Source of the DNA: Brachyhypopomus gauderio
Lineage: Eukaryota > Chordata > Actinopteri > Gymnotiformes > Hypopomidae
Direction: 5' to 3'
Length of the DNA stretch: 64,000 nt
NCBI RefSeq assembly: GCF_052324685.1
Contig: NC_135225.1
Location: 8,170,915-8,234,914, forward strand
Shown here: positions 32,701 to 44,453 of the stretch, in pieces
Position numbering within the stretch: the stretch's first letter is position 1
Layout of the letters: each line of letters begins with the position of its first letter
Program-made: the position numbers and the translations under genes
The notes under the pieces: generated by a model
Told to the model about the DNA's origin: nothing
What the model saw: the letters and a program-made list of their open reading frames with translations, nothing else
Databases searched by the model: none

Positions 32701-35700
32701 GTACAGCAGTATGTCAGGAGTTTGTTAGGTGTAGGTACAGCAGTATGTCACGGGTTTGTTAGGTGTAGGTACAGCAGTATGTCATGGGTTTGTTAGGTGT
32801 AGGTACAGCAGTATGTCAGGGGGTTGTTAGGTGTAGGTACAGCAGTATGTCAGGGGGTTGTTAGGTGTAGGTACAGCAGCATGTCAGGGGGATGTTAGGT
32901 GTAGGTACAGCAGTATGTCATGGCTTTGTTAGGTGTAGGTACAGCAGTATGTCATGGGTTTGTTAGGTGTAGGTACAGCAGTATGTCACGGGTTTGTTAG
33001 GTGTAGGTACAGCAGTATGTCAGGGGGTTGTTAGGTGTAGGTACAGCAGTATGTCATGGGTTTGTTAGGTGTAGGTACAGCAGTATGTCAGGGGGTTGTT
33101 AGGTGTAGGTACAGCAGCATGTCAGGGGGATGTTAGGTGTAGGTACAGCAGTATGTCATGGCTTTGTTAGGTGTAGGTACAGCAGTATGTCATGGGTTTG
33201 TTAGGTGTAGGTACAGCAGTATGTCACGGGTTTGTTAGGTGTAGGTACAGCAGTATGTCAGGGGGTTGTTAGGTGTAGGTACAGCAGTATGTCATGGGTT
33301 TGTTAGGTGTAGGTACAGCAGTATGTCAGGAGTTTGTTAGGTGTAGGTACAGCAGTATGTCACGGGTTTGTTAGGTGTAGGTACAGCAGTATGTCAGGGG
33401 GTTGTTAGGTGTAGGTACAGCAGTATGTCATGGCTTTGTTAGGTGTAGGTACAGCAGTATGTCAGGGGGTTGTTAGGTGTAGGTACAGCAGTATGTCAGG
33501 GGGTTGTTAGGTGTAGGTACAGCAGTATGTCATGGCTTTGTTAGGTGTAGGTACAGCAGTATGTCAGGGGGATGTTAGGTGTAGATACAGCAGTATGTCA
33601 TGGGTTTGTTAGGTGTAGGTACAGCAGTAAATCAGGGGGATGTTAGGTGTAGGTACAGCAGTATGTCAGGGGGTTGTTAGGTGTAGGTACAGCAGTATGT
33701 CACAGGTTTGTTAGGTGTAGGTACAGCAGTATGTCAGGAGTTTGTTAGGTGTAGGTACAGCAGTATGTCACAGGTTTGTTAGGTGTAGGTACAGCAGTAT
33801 GTCAGGAGATTGTTAGGTGTAGGTACAGCAGTATGTCAGGGGGTTGTTAGGTGTAGGTACAGCAGTATGTCAGGAGTTTGTTAGGTGTAGGTACAGCAGT
33901 ATGTCAGGAAATTGTTAGGTGTAGGTACAGCAGTATGTCAGGGGGTTGTTAGGTGTAGGTACAGCAGTATGTCACGAGATTGTTAGGTGTAGGTACAGCA
34001 GTACGTCAGGGGGTTGTTAGGTGTAGATACAGCAGTATGTCATGGGTTTGTTAGGTGTAGGTACAGCAGTATGTCAGGGGGTTATTAGGTGTAGGTACAG
34101 CAGTATGTCATGGGTTTGTTAGGTGTAGGTACAGCAGTATGTCAGGGGGTTGTTAGGTGTAGGTACAGCAGTATGTCAGGAGTTTGTTAGGTGTAGGTAC
34201 AGCAGTATGTCACGGGTTTGTTAGGTGTAGGTACAGCAGTATGTCATGGGTTTGTTAGGTGTAGGTACAGCAGTATGTCAGGGGGTTGTTAGGTGTAGGT
34301 ACAGCAGTATGTCAGGGGGTTGTTAGGTGTAGGTACAGCAGCATGTCAGGGGGATGTTAGGTGTAGGTACAGCAGTATGTCATGGCTTTGTTAGGTGTAG
34401 GTACAGCAGTATGTCATGGGGTTGTTAGGTGTAGGTGCAGCAGTATGTCATGGGTTTGTTAGGTGTAGGTACAGCAGTATGTCACGGGTTTGTTAGGTGT
34501 AGGTACAGCAGTATGTCAGGGGGTTGTTAGGTGTAGGTACAGCACTATGTCACAGGTTTGTTAGGTGTAGGTACAGCAGTATGTCAGGGGGTTGTTAGGT
34601 GTAGGTACAGCAGTATGTCAGGGGTGATCAGCTGATGATCCTTTGCATCCTTCCTCACCAGTCAGCCCTTGTCTTCCTGAAGTCCCTTGCAAACCTGACC
34701 AAATGAAAAGAAAAAGAAGAAAGTCACAGATGCTCATAGAGTGATATTCCACGAATGCAGATGAAATGTGTCTAAAAAGCACATACCTGGTGTACCAGCA
34801 TCACCCTTTTCACCATGATCACCTCCAATAAAATAATCAAAAATATGTCTGTATAAGCTCATGTGAACGTACAGTATGTGTGGTACAGTATGCAGATGAT
34901 AGGTCTTTGAAAATGATTCAAATGATTTATACAGACCCTTAATTCCTTGTGGCCCAGGGGGTCCTCTGTCCCCTGTTAATCACAGAATACAGTGAGAATT
35001 GGTGCAGTACTCTTTGACAGTTTCAGTGGTTTGATGTCAATGTCATGTAGCCTGCCTTTGAGTCCTGTATGGCCGGTTTCTCCTCTGAAGCCCTGTGGAC
35101 CTGGTTCACCTGCACGGGACAAGATACAGGTGATTATATCTGATCTTATGACTTAAACATCCAACTCCTCGTAAGAGTTGCAAATACTTACCTGGTGCAC
35201 CTGACAGACCATTAGCACCTGCTGACCCTGAAAGACAGATTTAACCATTCACATGGATGAATCAGATCAGGTGTCATTTACATATTGCTCTCAGAACCAC
35301 TCTTAAACCACACATCAATCTGCATATGTGCTATGCAATTTTATTTTAAAGTAAATAAAGTCTGAACCTTTTGGACCTGGTGGACCAACTGGACCAGAAG
35401 GGCCATGAGACCCTGGTACACCTGGAAATCCTGAAAGAATACAGAAAGATTTAAAAATAGCCTTATTGTTTCATGATTATATTCTAGAACATGTCCTGGC
35501 ATAATCACTTGGACATGATAAAATGAAAACCTTAAAATACTTACTCTTCTGTATGTATTATATGCTTTTGAGGTTATATACATAAGACTGACATATAGTA
35601 TTTCCATATTTTCAGAAAGTCATCAAAATAATGCATGAATATTTTAATACTATAATTGCATATATTCCTAGCCACTGACCCCTGGGTCATCATCTTCGGG

Positions 35701-38700
35701 AATGGTTGTTAATACACTGATGCAAAAACCTAAATAGAGTTCCTATTTGTTAAGGATCAACAACATAGCCAATGTCAGAGGTATCCTCATGTCTATTCTC
35801 CTGTGTGTTTGTATCATCACATCTGGGCTACTGTGTTGCACTGCTAGCAGGTTTCCCAAAGAAAACACTTTCAAACCTGCAGAGGGTTCAGACTGAGGGT
35901 TCACTAAATTGTTTTTTGTAATATTTTAATTTTCTTTTAGAAAATAAATCTTGGGATGTAATAAGCTTTATTATTTTGCTATGTATTTTTTTCTGTAAAG
36001 CAGTTTGTAATGTGTGTAATGTGTGTAAAGTTTATTATTATTTTTTATTCCTATTATTATTATGGGATTGTGGGATTATATCCAGTCTTTGGCTGGACTG
36101 TGGTACTGGTACAAACAAAAATCAGGTTAATGTCCAGTTATATGAAGACTACCCTGTATTTGTTTTAAAGCTAAAATCATGATAAACAAATGATAAATAA
36201 ATATGTTTTACACATCTTACCTCTTTCACCCTTCACTGTAAAGCCTGCTTTGCCGGACTCCCCCCGAGGACCTGGGGGTCCTTCTCGTCCCCTGGGTCCT
36301 GGTGGTCCCTCCACACCATGCTCACCTGCAAAATGCACAGTCACGTCTAGCCCCGCCCACACCTGTGTTTTTGTTTATGTAGCCATGTGGTTTTGTTAGT
36401 TTTAGTCCCTCCACGTGCTCTGTCAATATGCCCCTCGTTATTGTGTTCAGGTGTTGTTCAGGTCTTGCGTATTTAAGCCCTGTGTTTTGTCAAGTCTGTG
36501 TTTGTACTGCTGCCTCAGTGTCCGTGAGTTAGGTTTGTGTTGCTTTGTCTTTATATTGTGTCTGAGCCATAGCTCAGTGTTAGAAAATGTCTTTGTTTAA
36601 CTGCTAATCAGATCTGACCCTGGACTGCCTCTATGACCCAGAGTTTGGATTGCCCTTTAATAAATCTCTCTCTTCTCTCTTCTCAACGTGGGCATCCGCC
36701 TCCCTTTTGCTCCACGACGCCCTCGGTGTTGCACTAACCTTCACTTCCTTTTTGTCCTTTAGGCCCTTCAGGTCCTGGGCGTCCCATTGTTCCTAGAGAC
36801 CACAGAATTTGACACAAACAGTATTTTATCATCAGTGTAGCTTACAGAAAAGTATCTGAAATCCAAGCAGTTATCACTTGAACATGTTTCTTACCTGGCA
36901 GTCCTGCCATACCATCGTCTCCTGAAAACCATTTATTGAATATTAATTATATTGAACACGCAAGTGTGTACATATATATGCTGACAATAGCAAAGTTAGG
37001 ACCTATTCATACTGCCAAGCTTTAATACTTTCCACTACAATTAATTTAACACTGATGATTACTGTGCCAATAAAAAATTAGACATTTAAATTTCTACAGA
37101 CCTTTGATTCCTGGAGCACCAATATCACCTAAAACCACAATTAGTGTCATATGAAAAGATTTTACATTATAATGATGTATTAGAAATCTAGTCCCATACT
37201 GACTCTTTATTGAGGCATTGTAGTGTATCTTACCTTTCAGCCCTGGTGCTCCTCTTTCTCCTTTGAATGAAGAACCAAGACTGGCTATATATACAGAAAA
37301 GCAAATTCTTATATAAGGCTCCAGTTTTTTAATACTACAAATTGCCTAGAACATGATAAAAATTAAATTAACCTCCATGATGGCGGGGCTGAGCATGTGG
37401 ACTGTGTTTGTTTCTCTTGTATTTAGCATGTGTTTCTGTACTGTGTTTGTTTCTCTTGTATTTAGCATGTGTTTCTGTACTGTTTATTTAGATCTGCTTC
37501 TCTTCCTTTCTTGTCTGCATATTCTTCACCTATGACAGAATGACCAACAATTTGGACGCTGTATCCTATGTTTTGTTTTCTTTTCTCATGTTTTGTGTAT
37601 CTGCAAATGGCTTGTCTCTCATTTTAGACTCAGACTCAGCTGCCTGGCATGCTGGTATTGTGTTTGTTAGCCGAAGGGGAGCAAATATAATTAGAGGGAA
37701 TTATGGAACCCCCCGTGTGGGTAGGGATGTCCCGAGAATTTCCAGAAGGCGAAGATAGTCCGCTAACGTCACCTAGTGATGCCATCACTGCCTCCATCAC
37801 ATACCAGGAGACCCATTTGATTTGATGCAGTATCGCCAGAGAGAGAGAGGAGCCACCTTAAAACCCCAGTCTACAGTTCACAGTCATGTGAACATATGTT
37901 TGCACATGCACATGATGGCACACTCCATAGAAAATGTAAATGTATGGGTCATAATAAACCTAACATTTCTTTCCTGACCTTTCACAGTGAAGTGTTTCAT
38001 TGGGCAGGTAGATCAATTTGTTTGCAGTGCATCGAGTTATGTCATGTGTCATGGGGCAGTCATGTGTTTTACAGGATGACTGTACTGAGGCAAATTTCAA
38101 TTACTCACATACAACCACAGGGTAATTGACTCCAGAGAAGAGGGCCACACACTGTGAGTGGGTCTGATGGGCTCTGAACCAGTTCTCAGTAAGTAGGGTG
38201 GTACAGGATACGGTGGTGAATGTGGTGGATATGGTGGGATAGGGTGTGTTTGTGCCATTACTTTTAGACACCGGGTCGATGTTGACCATCATTCTATTTC
38301 TGTAAAACATACTTTCACTCTAAAATTCAGGATCAGTTCCAGTTTTCTAGCAAGCTATGGCATAATGTGGCTTATGAGTTGGATATCATAACACTTATTA
38401 TGGCTATGTAGAGTTTGATTAAAAAAAGTATTAGGACGAGTCTTGCCTTGAATTGAGAATTTGAGAAGTCATATGAATATATATACACAGCAGAAAAAGG
38501 CCAAGATCCCAGAAGTTCTAGGTATGAACACTGTTGGTAGTTGCTACACGTTTTATTTATTTATGTTTTAAAACATGTTGACCATGAATTCCCCTCTTGT
38601 AGGCACTGCTACGCAAGTGTGGACGGGTGCCAGTTAGAGTGTCAGACACTAGAGCAATTATCCAGCTCTAAGCAATTGAGGGCAGTGGTTTTCCACTTTG

Positions 38701-41700
38701 AATCTTATTAGTGGTTAGAATCAGGTTTGTATGGCAACAATGGATCAGGTGAAGACATCATTCTGTACACCGTTTTGGTTATTTGAGTTGTGGTGAATAC
38801 TCTGTGTAATGCCGTGGGATGGAGATAAAATATTTGGGGCACATGGTCTCAGTGTTTGGACTGTTGACACTAAAAAGGTAGCTGCAAATTAAAAGTTGGA
38901 GCTTTTAACTATGAAGTGGGCGGTGACAAAGTTTTAGTAGAGCAATATTAGGTTTCCCAGTTGGCATTATTTGATTCTACTGTGGTCTATTGTTCTGATA
39001 CGGAAAGGAAGTGCCCTAGAGCAAGGCGCCTAACCCCAAATGTTCCCTGGGCGTGGGTGCACCACAGCCCCCTAGTGATCACTAGTGTATGTGTGTGTGT
39101 TCTCACTGCACAGATGGGTAAATGTGGAGGACAAATTTTGATTGGGGTGAAAATTGGGGTGGTGGGTCCTGATTGTGGTGGTAGGTCCTGAAAAGGAGTG
39201 GGCTGCCCCTCCAGTCACATTAAGTGGTTGTACATCTATATTTTTCTGGTCCTGAGCAGAATTCGTTTGGTGTGGTGGAATCACATAGCATGAACCTCGC
39301 AGTGTGCCAGCTGCCTTGGAAGGAACCAGTGGTCCTTTTAAACCACTGGTTTGTGGTTATGTGGTTTCATAAATTAATACCTCCACCAATGGAATGTGAT
39401 CTCTGTTTTGATAACATCACAGATTGAGAACAGGTAGTGTCCATATGCCGAGAGTCTGGGTATCAAGTGCAGGAGCTGTATGTGTTAATCGGGCCTAATT
39501 TGGGGTTAACGGATCGATTTCACTCTGTTTATGATAGAGTTAGGGCCTACTTGGAAGATATTGTGTAGAGGAATGTTGTGTAAACCTGGAGCTAAGCAGG
39601 AAGCCTGAGGGTGCTGTCTCTTTTCACCAAAACATATGAAGTTAAAAAGGTGCATATATGTATACATATATACATATACAAATGTGCAGAAACATGCATA
39701 TGTTTGTGAATGTGTATAGTTGTTAGTTGTTAGACAGACACAATGCTTAGAGGTTGGTTTAGAGTTGCCTGATTTCTGTTTGTTTAGAATTTAGTTTTGT
39801 TAGTTTTGGTATTGCTAATAAACAATAATAAATAAACAAACAAAACACTAAAAAGGAATATATATACAGTCCTTGACATAAGTTCTGTCGCTTATCCATG
39901 TTGTGGAAACAAAAGCTTATGACTTGACTTTAAATTCATCGATTGGTTTTAGAAATTACTCATGAAAGCTGAAACCCTCCCAAATGAGATTTAATTTACG
40001 AAAATAAATATATGCCTCATAACACTGGTGAATGACGTTGTGGTGCTATTAGACCCATATTTAATATTTTGTGTGACTTCCACAAGCTTGAAGGACTGCA
40101 TCCATGCATCATTTTTAGAAAGTCAGGGACTGTACATATATATGTGTTGAAACAGTGTCACGGTGAGGCGGCCCCCTACCGGCCGCCTCCGTCCACAGCG
40201 GCTGTGTTGTTGTTGTTGTTGTGTGACGTCGTGTACGCCCCTCAGGTGGGCGGAGCCCGTGATCCGTTCCCACCTGATGGTCGTTTGTCTGTCTATATAT
40301 GTCTTGTCTTTGTACCAGTTGACCGCTGGTCATTATATCCTTAATTCGGATCTATTGCACGGGTTTTAGGTTTGCACACTTTATATTAAACCACCCTTTT
40401 TCCCTGAGACTTGGCGTGATCGCTTCCTTTTTGTTGCTCACACCTGCCCGTCACAGAATGACCAGCCACCCTTCGGAAGCCGCCGAGTCTCTTTTTCTTT
40501 CTCCTTCGTTCGTGGTCATGTCTCGTGGTAAGTGTTTGTCTGCGTGGTGTTTTGTTTGAAGAGCTCCGCCGTGCTTTTGTGTTTTGTGTGTGTGTGTGTG
40601 TGTAGCACGGCGAGGACCAGGGCAGTCTGCCCTGAGACAGCTCTTCGTGTCCGTTGTATGTTGCGGGAGTTTCGCCGTGCGCTTGTGTGTATGTGGCACG
40701 GCGAACACCAGGGTGTCTGCCTGGTGGACTCTCGTGTGTGTTTTGTATGTGTGTACGGGTGACGGACGTGTGGACCAGTGTGCGTGCTCGTTCTGTTCTA
40801 TGTTGAATGTTTTATGTGTGACGCGGTTGCCGCTCGTCACTGTCGCCTCGCTCCCCGTGTGTCGTGTGTTTAATGTGGGGAGCGACTGCGGCTCTGAGCG
40901 GCGCGCGTCACTGTGTGTGTGTGTAAGCAGAGCGCGCATGTGATGGGTTCCGTCTGTCTGTTTGTACACCGTTTTTTGTTTGTCTAGTATTTGCGTGTGT
41001 GTTTTGTCCTAGCGTGATGTCAACTGTTAAATGTAATTCCACACATGCTCCTCCCCTTAAATGTGTGTTTGGGGGGGGACCGGCTGTGGTCCCGTGCCAT
41101 GGGGTGTGGCACGGAGGGCGTCTCTCCCGAGGGAGGCCCTGAATAGGGTAGGGCGCGTTTGTGTTCTATGTTGGTGTTGGGGTGTGTGTGTGTGTGTGTG
41201 TGTGTGTGAGTGCTGTTTCTGTGCAGGTGCTTCCCCTTGGTGGTGTCGTGGTGTTCCTGGACCTTGTGGGGGTCTCCACCTGGCAGGAGCCCCCTTGTGT
41301 TGTGGGGTGACCGGAGCCCGGTCGTGAAGAGCCCCTCCCTAGAGGGCTGGGGCCCCCGGATGTTTGGGGACCATGGGGCTCCGGTCTGAAAAGCTCCTGC
41401 TGGGGATGGAGATCCTCCCTCCTGCCCGGGGTGACCAGGAGGCCCTTGGGGCTGCTCCCTAGCCCGCGTCGGGGGCGCTCTGGGCCTCGGTCTCTGGCGC
41501 TCCTGGGTTGGGTGGAGGAGTCCACCTTGTGATGAGGGACCCCGGGAGGGGTTGGCTCCCCCAGGAGGCTGGGGTGACCCCTAGCAGAAGGCAGGGGTCA
41601 GCTCTGGGAGGAGGTAGGTCCAGGAGGAGAAGTAGCCACGCCTCGGGGAGGTAACCTGCACACACGCACACACTAAGGACGACAAAGGAGTCGTAGCTCC

Positions 41701-42285
41701 TCGTCCGCACACCCTTGGGGCTCTCTGGCTAAACGCCGGTTAGGGCGTGAGGGCCCTGTGACCGACTGGGGCGTGGTTATGTGTTGTTAACGGCCCGGTC
41801 GGTCCAGGGTCCCGCCCGGGGAGGTGAGCTGAGTAATGTTTTATGTGTTTTGTGTTTCAGCTCGTGGACTGCAGGAGGTGTGTCCCTGCCTGTCCTTGCC
41901 TTCCTGCCCCTTCGTGTTGTTGTGCAGCCGCTGTGTGCCACACACCCAGTGGAGGGGAGTGCGGCTTGGTGGGGGGGTCTGTCACGGTGAGGCGGCCCCC
42001 TACCGGCCGCCTCCGTCCACAGCGGCTGTGTTGTTGTTGTTGTTGTTGTGTGACGTCGTGTACGCCCCTCAGGTGGGCGGAGCCCGTGATCCGTTCCCAC
42101 CTGATGGTCGTTTGTCTGTCTATATATGTCTTGTCTTTGTACCAGTTGACCGCTGGTCATTATATCCTTAATTCGGATCTATTGCACGGGTTTTAGGTTT
42201 GCACACTTTATATTAAACCACCCTTTTTCCCTGAGACTTGGCGTGATCGCTTCCTTTTTGTTGCTCACACCTGCCCGTCACAAAC

Positions 42286-42327
<42 letters not shown>

Positions 42328-42524
42328 GTTTTAACATTCCCTTTTAGTGTTTTTTTTTTGTTTATTGTTTTTTATTTTGGTAAGTATATAGCAAAGCGAA
42401 TTTTAAAACATTCTGTTGTCTTTTTTGTTTGTGAAACCTCTAATAAATTCTGTCTATTCCTATTTGCTACTTGGTGCAGTTTACCTGTTGCATTTGTATG
42501 AATTCATATATGTGTCTGTGTAAG

Positions 42525-42599
<75 letters not shown>

Positions 42600-44409
42600 A
42601 ACAAGTCCAGTGTGTACAAACGTGCGATTGTTCGGTACCTTTGAATGCCTGCGACTGCAGCTCAGCCTGTAATAATCTCTGTACAGTCTTCTGAAGGGCA
42701 GCTGCATCTGTGGCAGTAGCAGCACCTCCCAGGCTAAGGTTGTTATCAGAGTTGACCACGCCACTGTCCACTTCCATGCCTGACTGCAGGCTGTGGATGT
42801 CGTTACGGGAGGCGCTCAGCCGGCTGGTGTGGGCGCTCCGGCCGGAGGACAAGCCCTCAAGAGCGTCCACGCGGGCTTTCAGCTTGCTCACCTCCTCCGC
42901 TATGAAGGGGAAAGTGTGAGCTGTGGTGAGTGTTTACAGATTAGCATTGTTATCTAGCAGTTCATTTATTAATACAGCTGAAAATAGGAGTGTAATGAAG
43001 ACTCGATTTATTAGGACTGCCCTCTGGTATATTGTCAGAGAGAGAAATCTGTGATACTCCTCACCCAAAAAGAGTGCAGTTGGTTCAGTCCTTGCGTGAA
43101 TGTTTTGGAGCAAAGAATTTGCCATGATAAAAATAAAGACAGGATGAAGACATACCCTGATTGGCAAGGGTGCGTCCAAGAGCAATGAGTCCAAACAGAA
43201 GGCCAAGGAGCATGAGCAGGCCAAGCAGCAATCCCAGCAGCCACTTCCACCAGGAGCAGGAGCCCGGCCCGCAGCCCAGACACCCACAGCCCAGACACCC
43301 GCAGCCTTGTCCAGCATCACTGTCCTTATAAATCTCTGGCAAGATGCACACCAGACACACCAGAGTTGTTCAAACATCAAATCCTAATTAACATTTTTGC
43401 TATTTCTTACATTGGCATGGTGCTTGGAAAACAAATAAAACAAAAGAAAGGCATTATTTGCATAAATAAATAAGATTAATAAATAAAACAAAAGAAAACA
43501 CATTATTTACATAAATAAATAAAACAAAACAAAAGAAAGACATTGCTTGCATAAATAAAAATTAATAAATAAAACAAAAGAAAGACATTACTTGCATAAA
43601 TAAAAATTAATAAATAAAACAAAAGAAAGACATTACTTGCATAAGTCGCCTTGTCTTTTGTTGGCACCACTGAAGTTCCATCTGTAGAGATGTAATTAAT
43701 AATATTAATTATTAGTAATTAATAATTAATAAACTCCTTTTCATCAAACAGAATGTAGGCATGTCTACAGAGCTAACTCAGATGCTTACAGTATGAGCTG
43801 GAGCTAGACTTGGCAGGAGCTGCCTCGGTGTAGCTGGTTACCATGGTCTCCTTCTTCAGTGAATCATCTGAAATGGACCCTATAAATTACACATTATTCA
43901 TGTCTCAGTGTTATATTATATTAGACCTCAATGTGAAGAAGATATTTATAATGGCACTTATGTCCACAGTTATAACCACACACCATGTACTATTGTGAAA
44001 TGAACTTCTGTCACATCTAGGTTTGGTCTTAACTGGATGCATATATACACACCTCCTTTGCCATTTGGGACACTGCTGGTGAACTGTTTCCCACTGTCCT
44101 TAGACAATATGAGCACCTCCGTGTCCCTGTTGGTAGGAATGTTCTCCTTCTCCAGTATAATGTATTTTCGTGGAGCTTCATCTTTGACAGGCCGTGGAGC
44201 AGTACCTAAAAAAGTGTAGATAAAAAAAAATTAGCTCCATACATCTTAGTCTGAACTAAGAATATTTCTGACTTAAGAATGAATATTTTTAAATATAGAC
44301 AGCATTGTACCTGTAGAAGTGGAGACTCCTGTACTTACAATACCAACAGTTTGTCTCTCTGAGCTACTCATGCCCTGAGATGTGTTTTTCTGCACGCCGT
44401 ATCCTAGAG

Positions 44410-44453
<44 letters not shown>

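Larger units (their letters stand above)
40156..42282. mobile_element. short non-coding LTR retrotransposon with 5-bp target duplication
   Basis: Two direct repeats, 40156-40455 (300 bp) and 41980-42282 (303 bp), begin TGTCACGG and end CGTCACA. By eye they differ only by one extra gtt unit in the second. The target sequence aacag is directly duplicated (40151-40155 and 42283-42287). A polypurine-like ggtgggggggtc lies just before the right LTR. Each LTR has a tatatatgtc TATA-like box and an attaaacc polyadenylation-like signal. The 1524-bp interior has no gag, protease, reverse transcriptase or integrase motif; its longest frame (40451-40969, minus, 172 codons) has no family signature. I see no clear tRNA primer-binding site at 40456. 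The element resembles TRIM/LARD-type non-autonomous elements mobilised by a partner. Confidence 0.9.

Noticed and set aside
31620..34625. CRISPR-like array of regular repeats
   Set aside because: The 34-bp copies are directly adjacent with no unique spacers, and the locus is an intron of a vertebrate gene.
35641..36180. A missed col17a1 exon in this intron
   Set aside because: No Gly-X-Y frame bounded by an acceptor and donor in phase 1 was seen, and the neighbouring exons join in frame without it.
40451..40969. 172-codon minus-strand frame inside the LTR element as a protein gene
   Set aside because: Its His/Thr-rich composition reflects a GT-rich plus strand. It starts in the LTR end and has no retroelement motif.
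41166..41525. 119-codon minus-strand frame in the LTR element interior
   Set aside because: It is composed of GC- and microsatellite-derived sequence (a HTHTHT tail) with no conserved motif.
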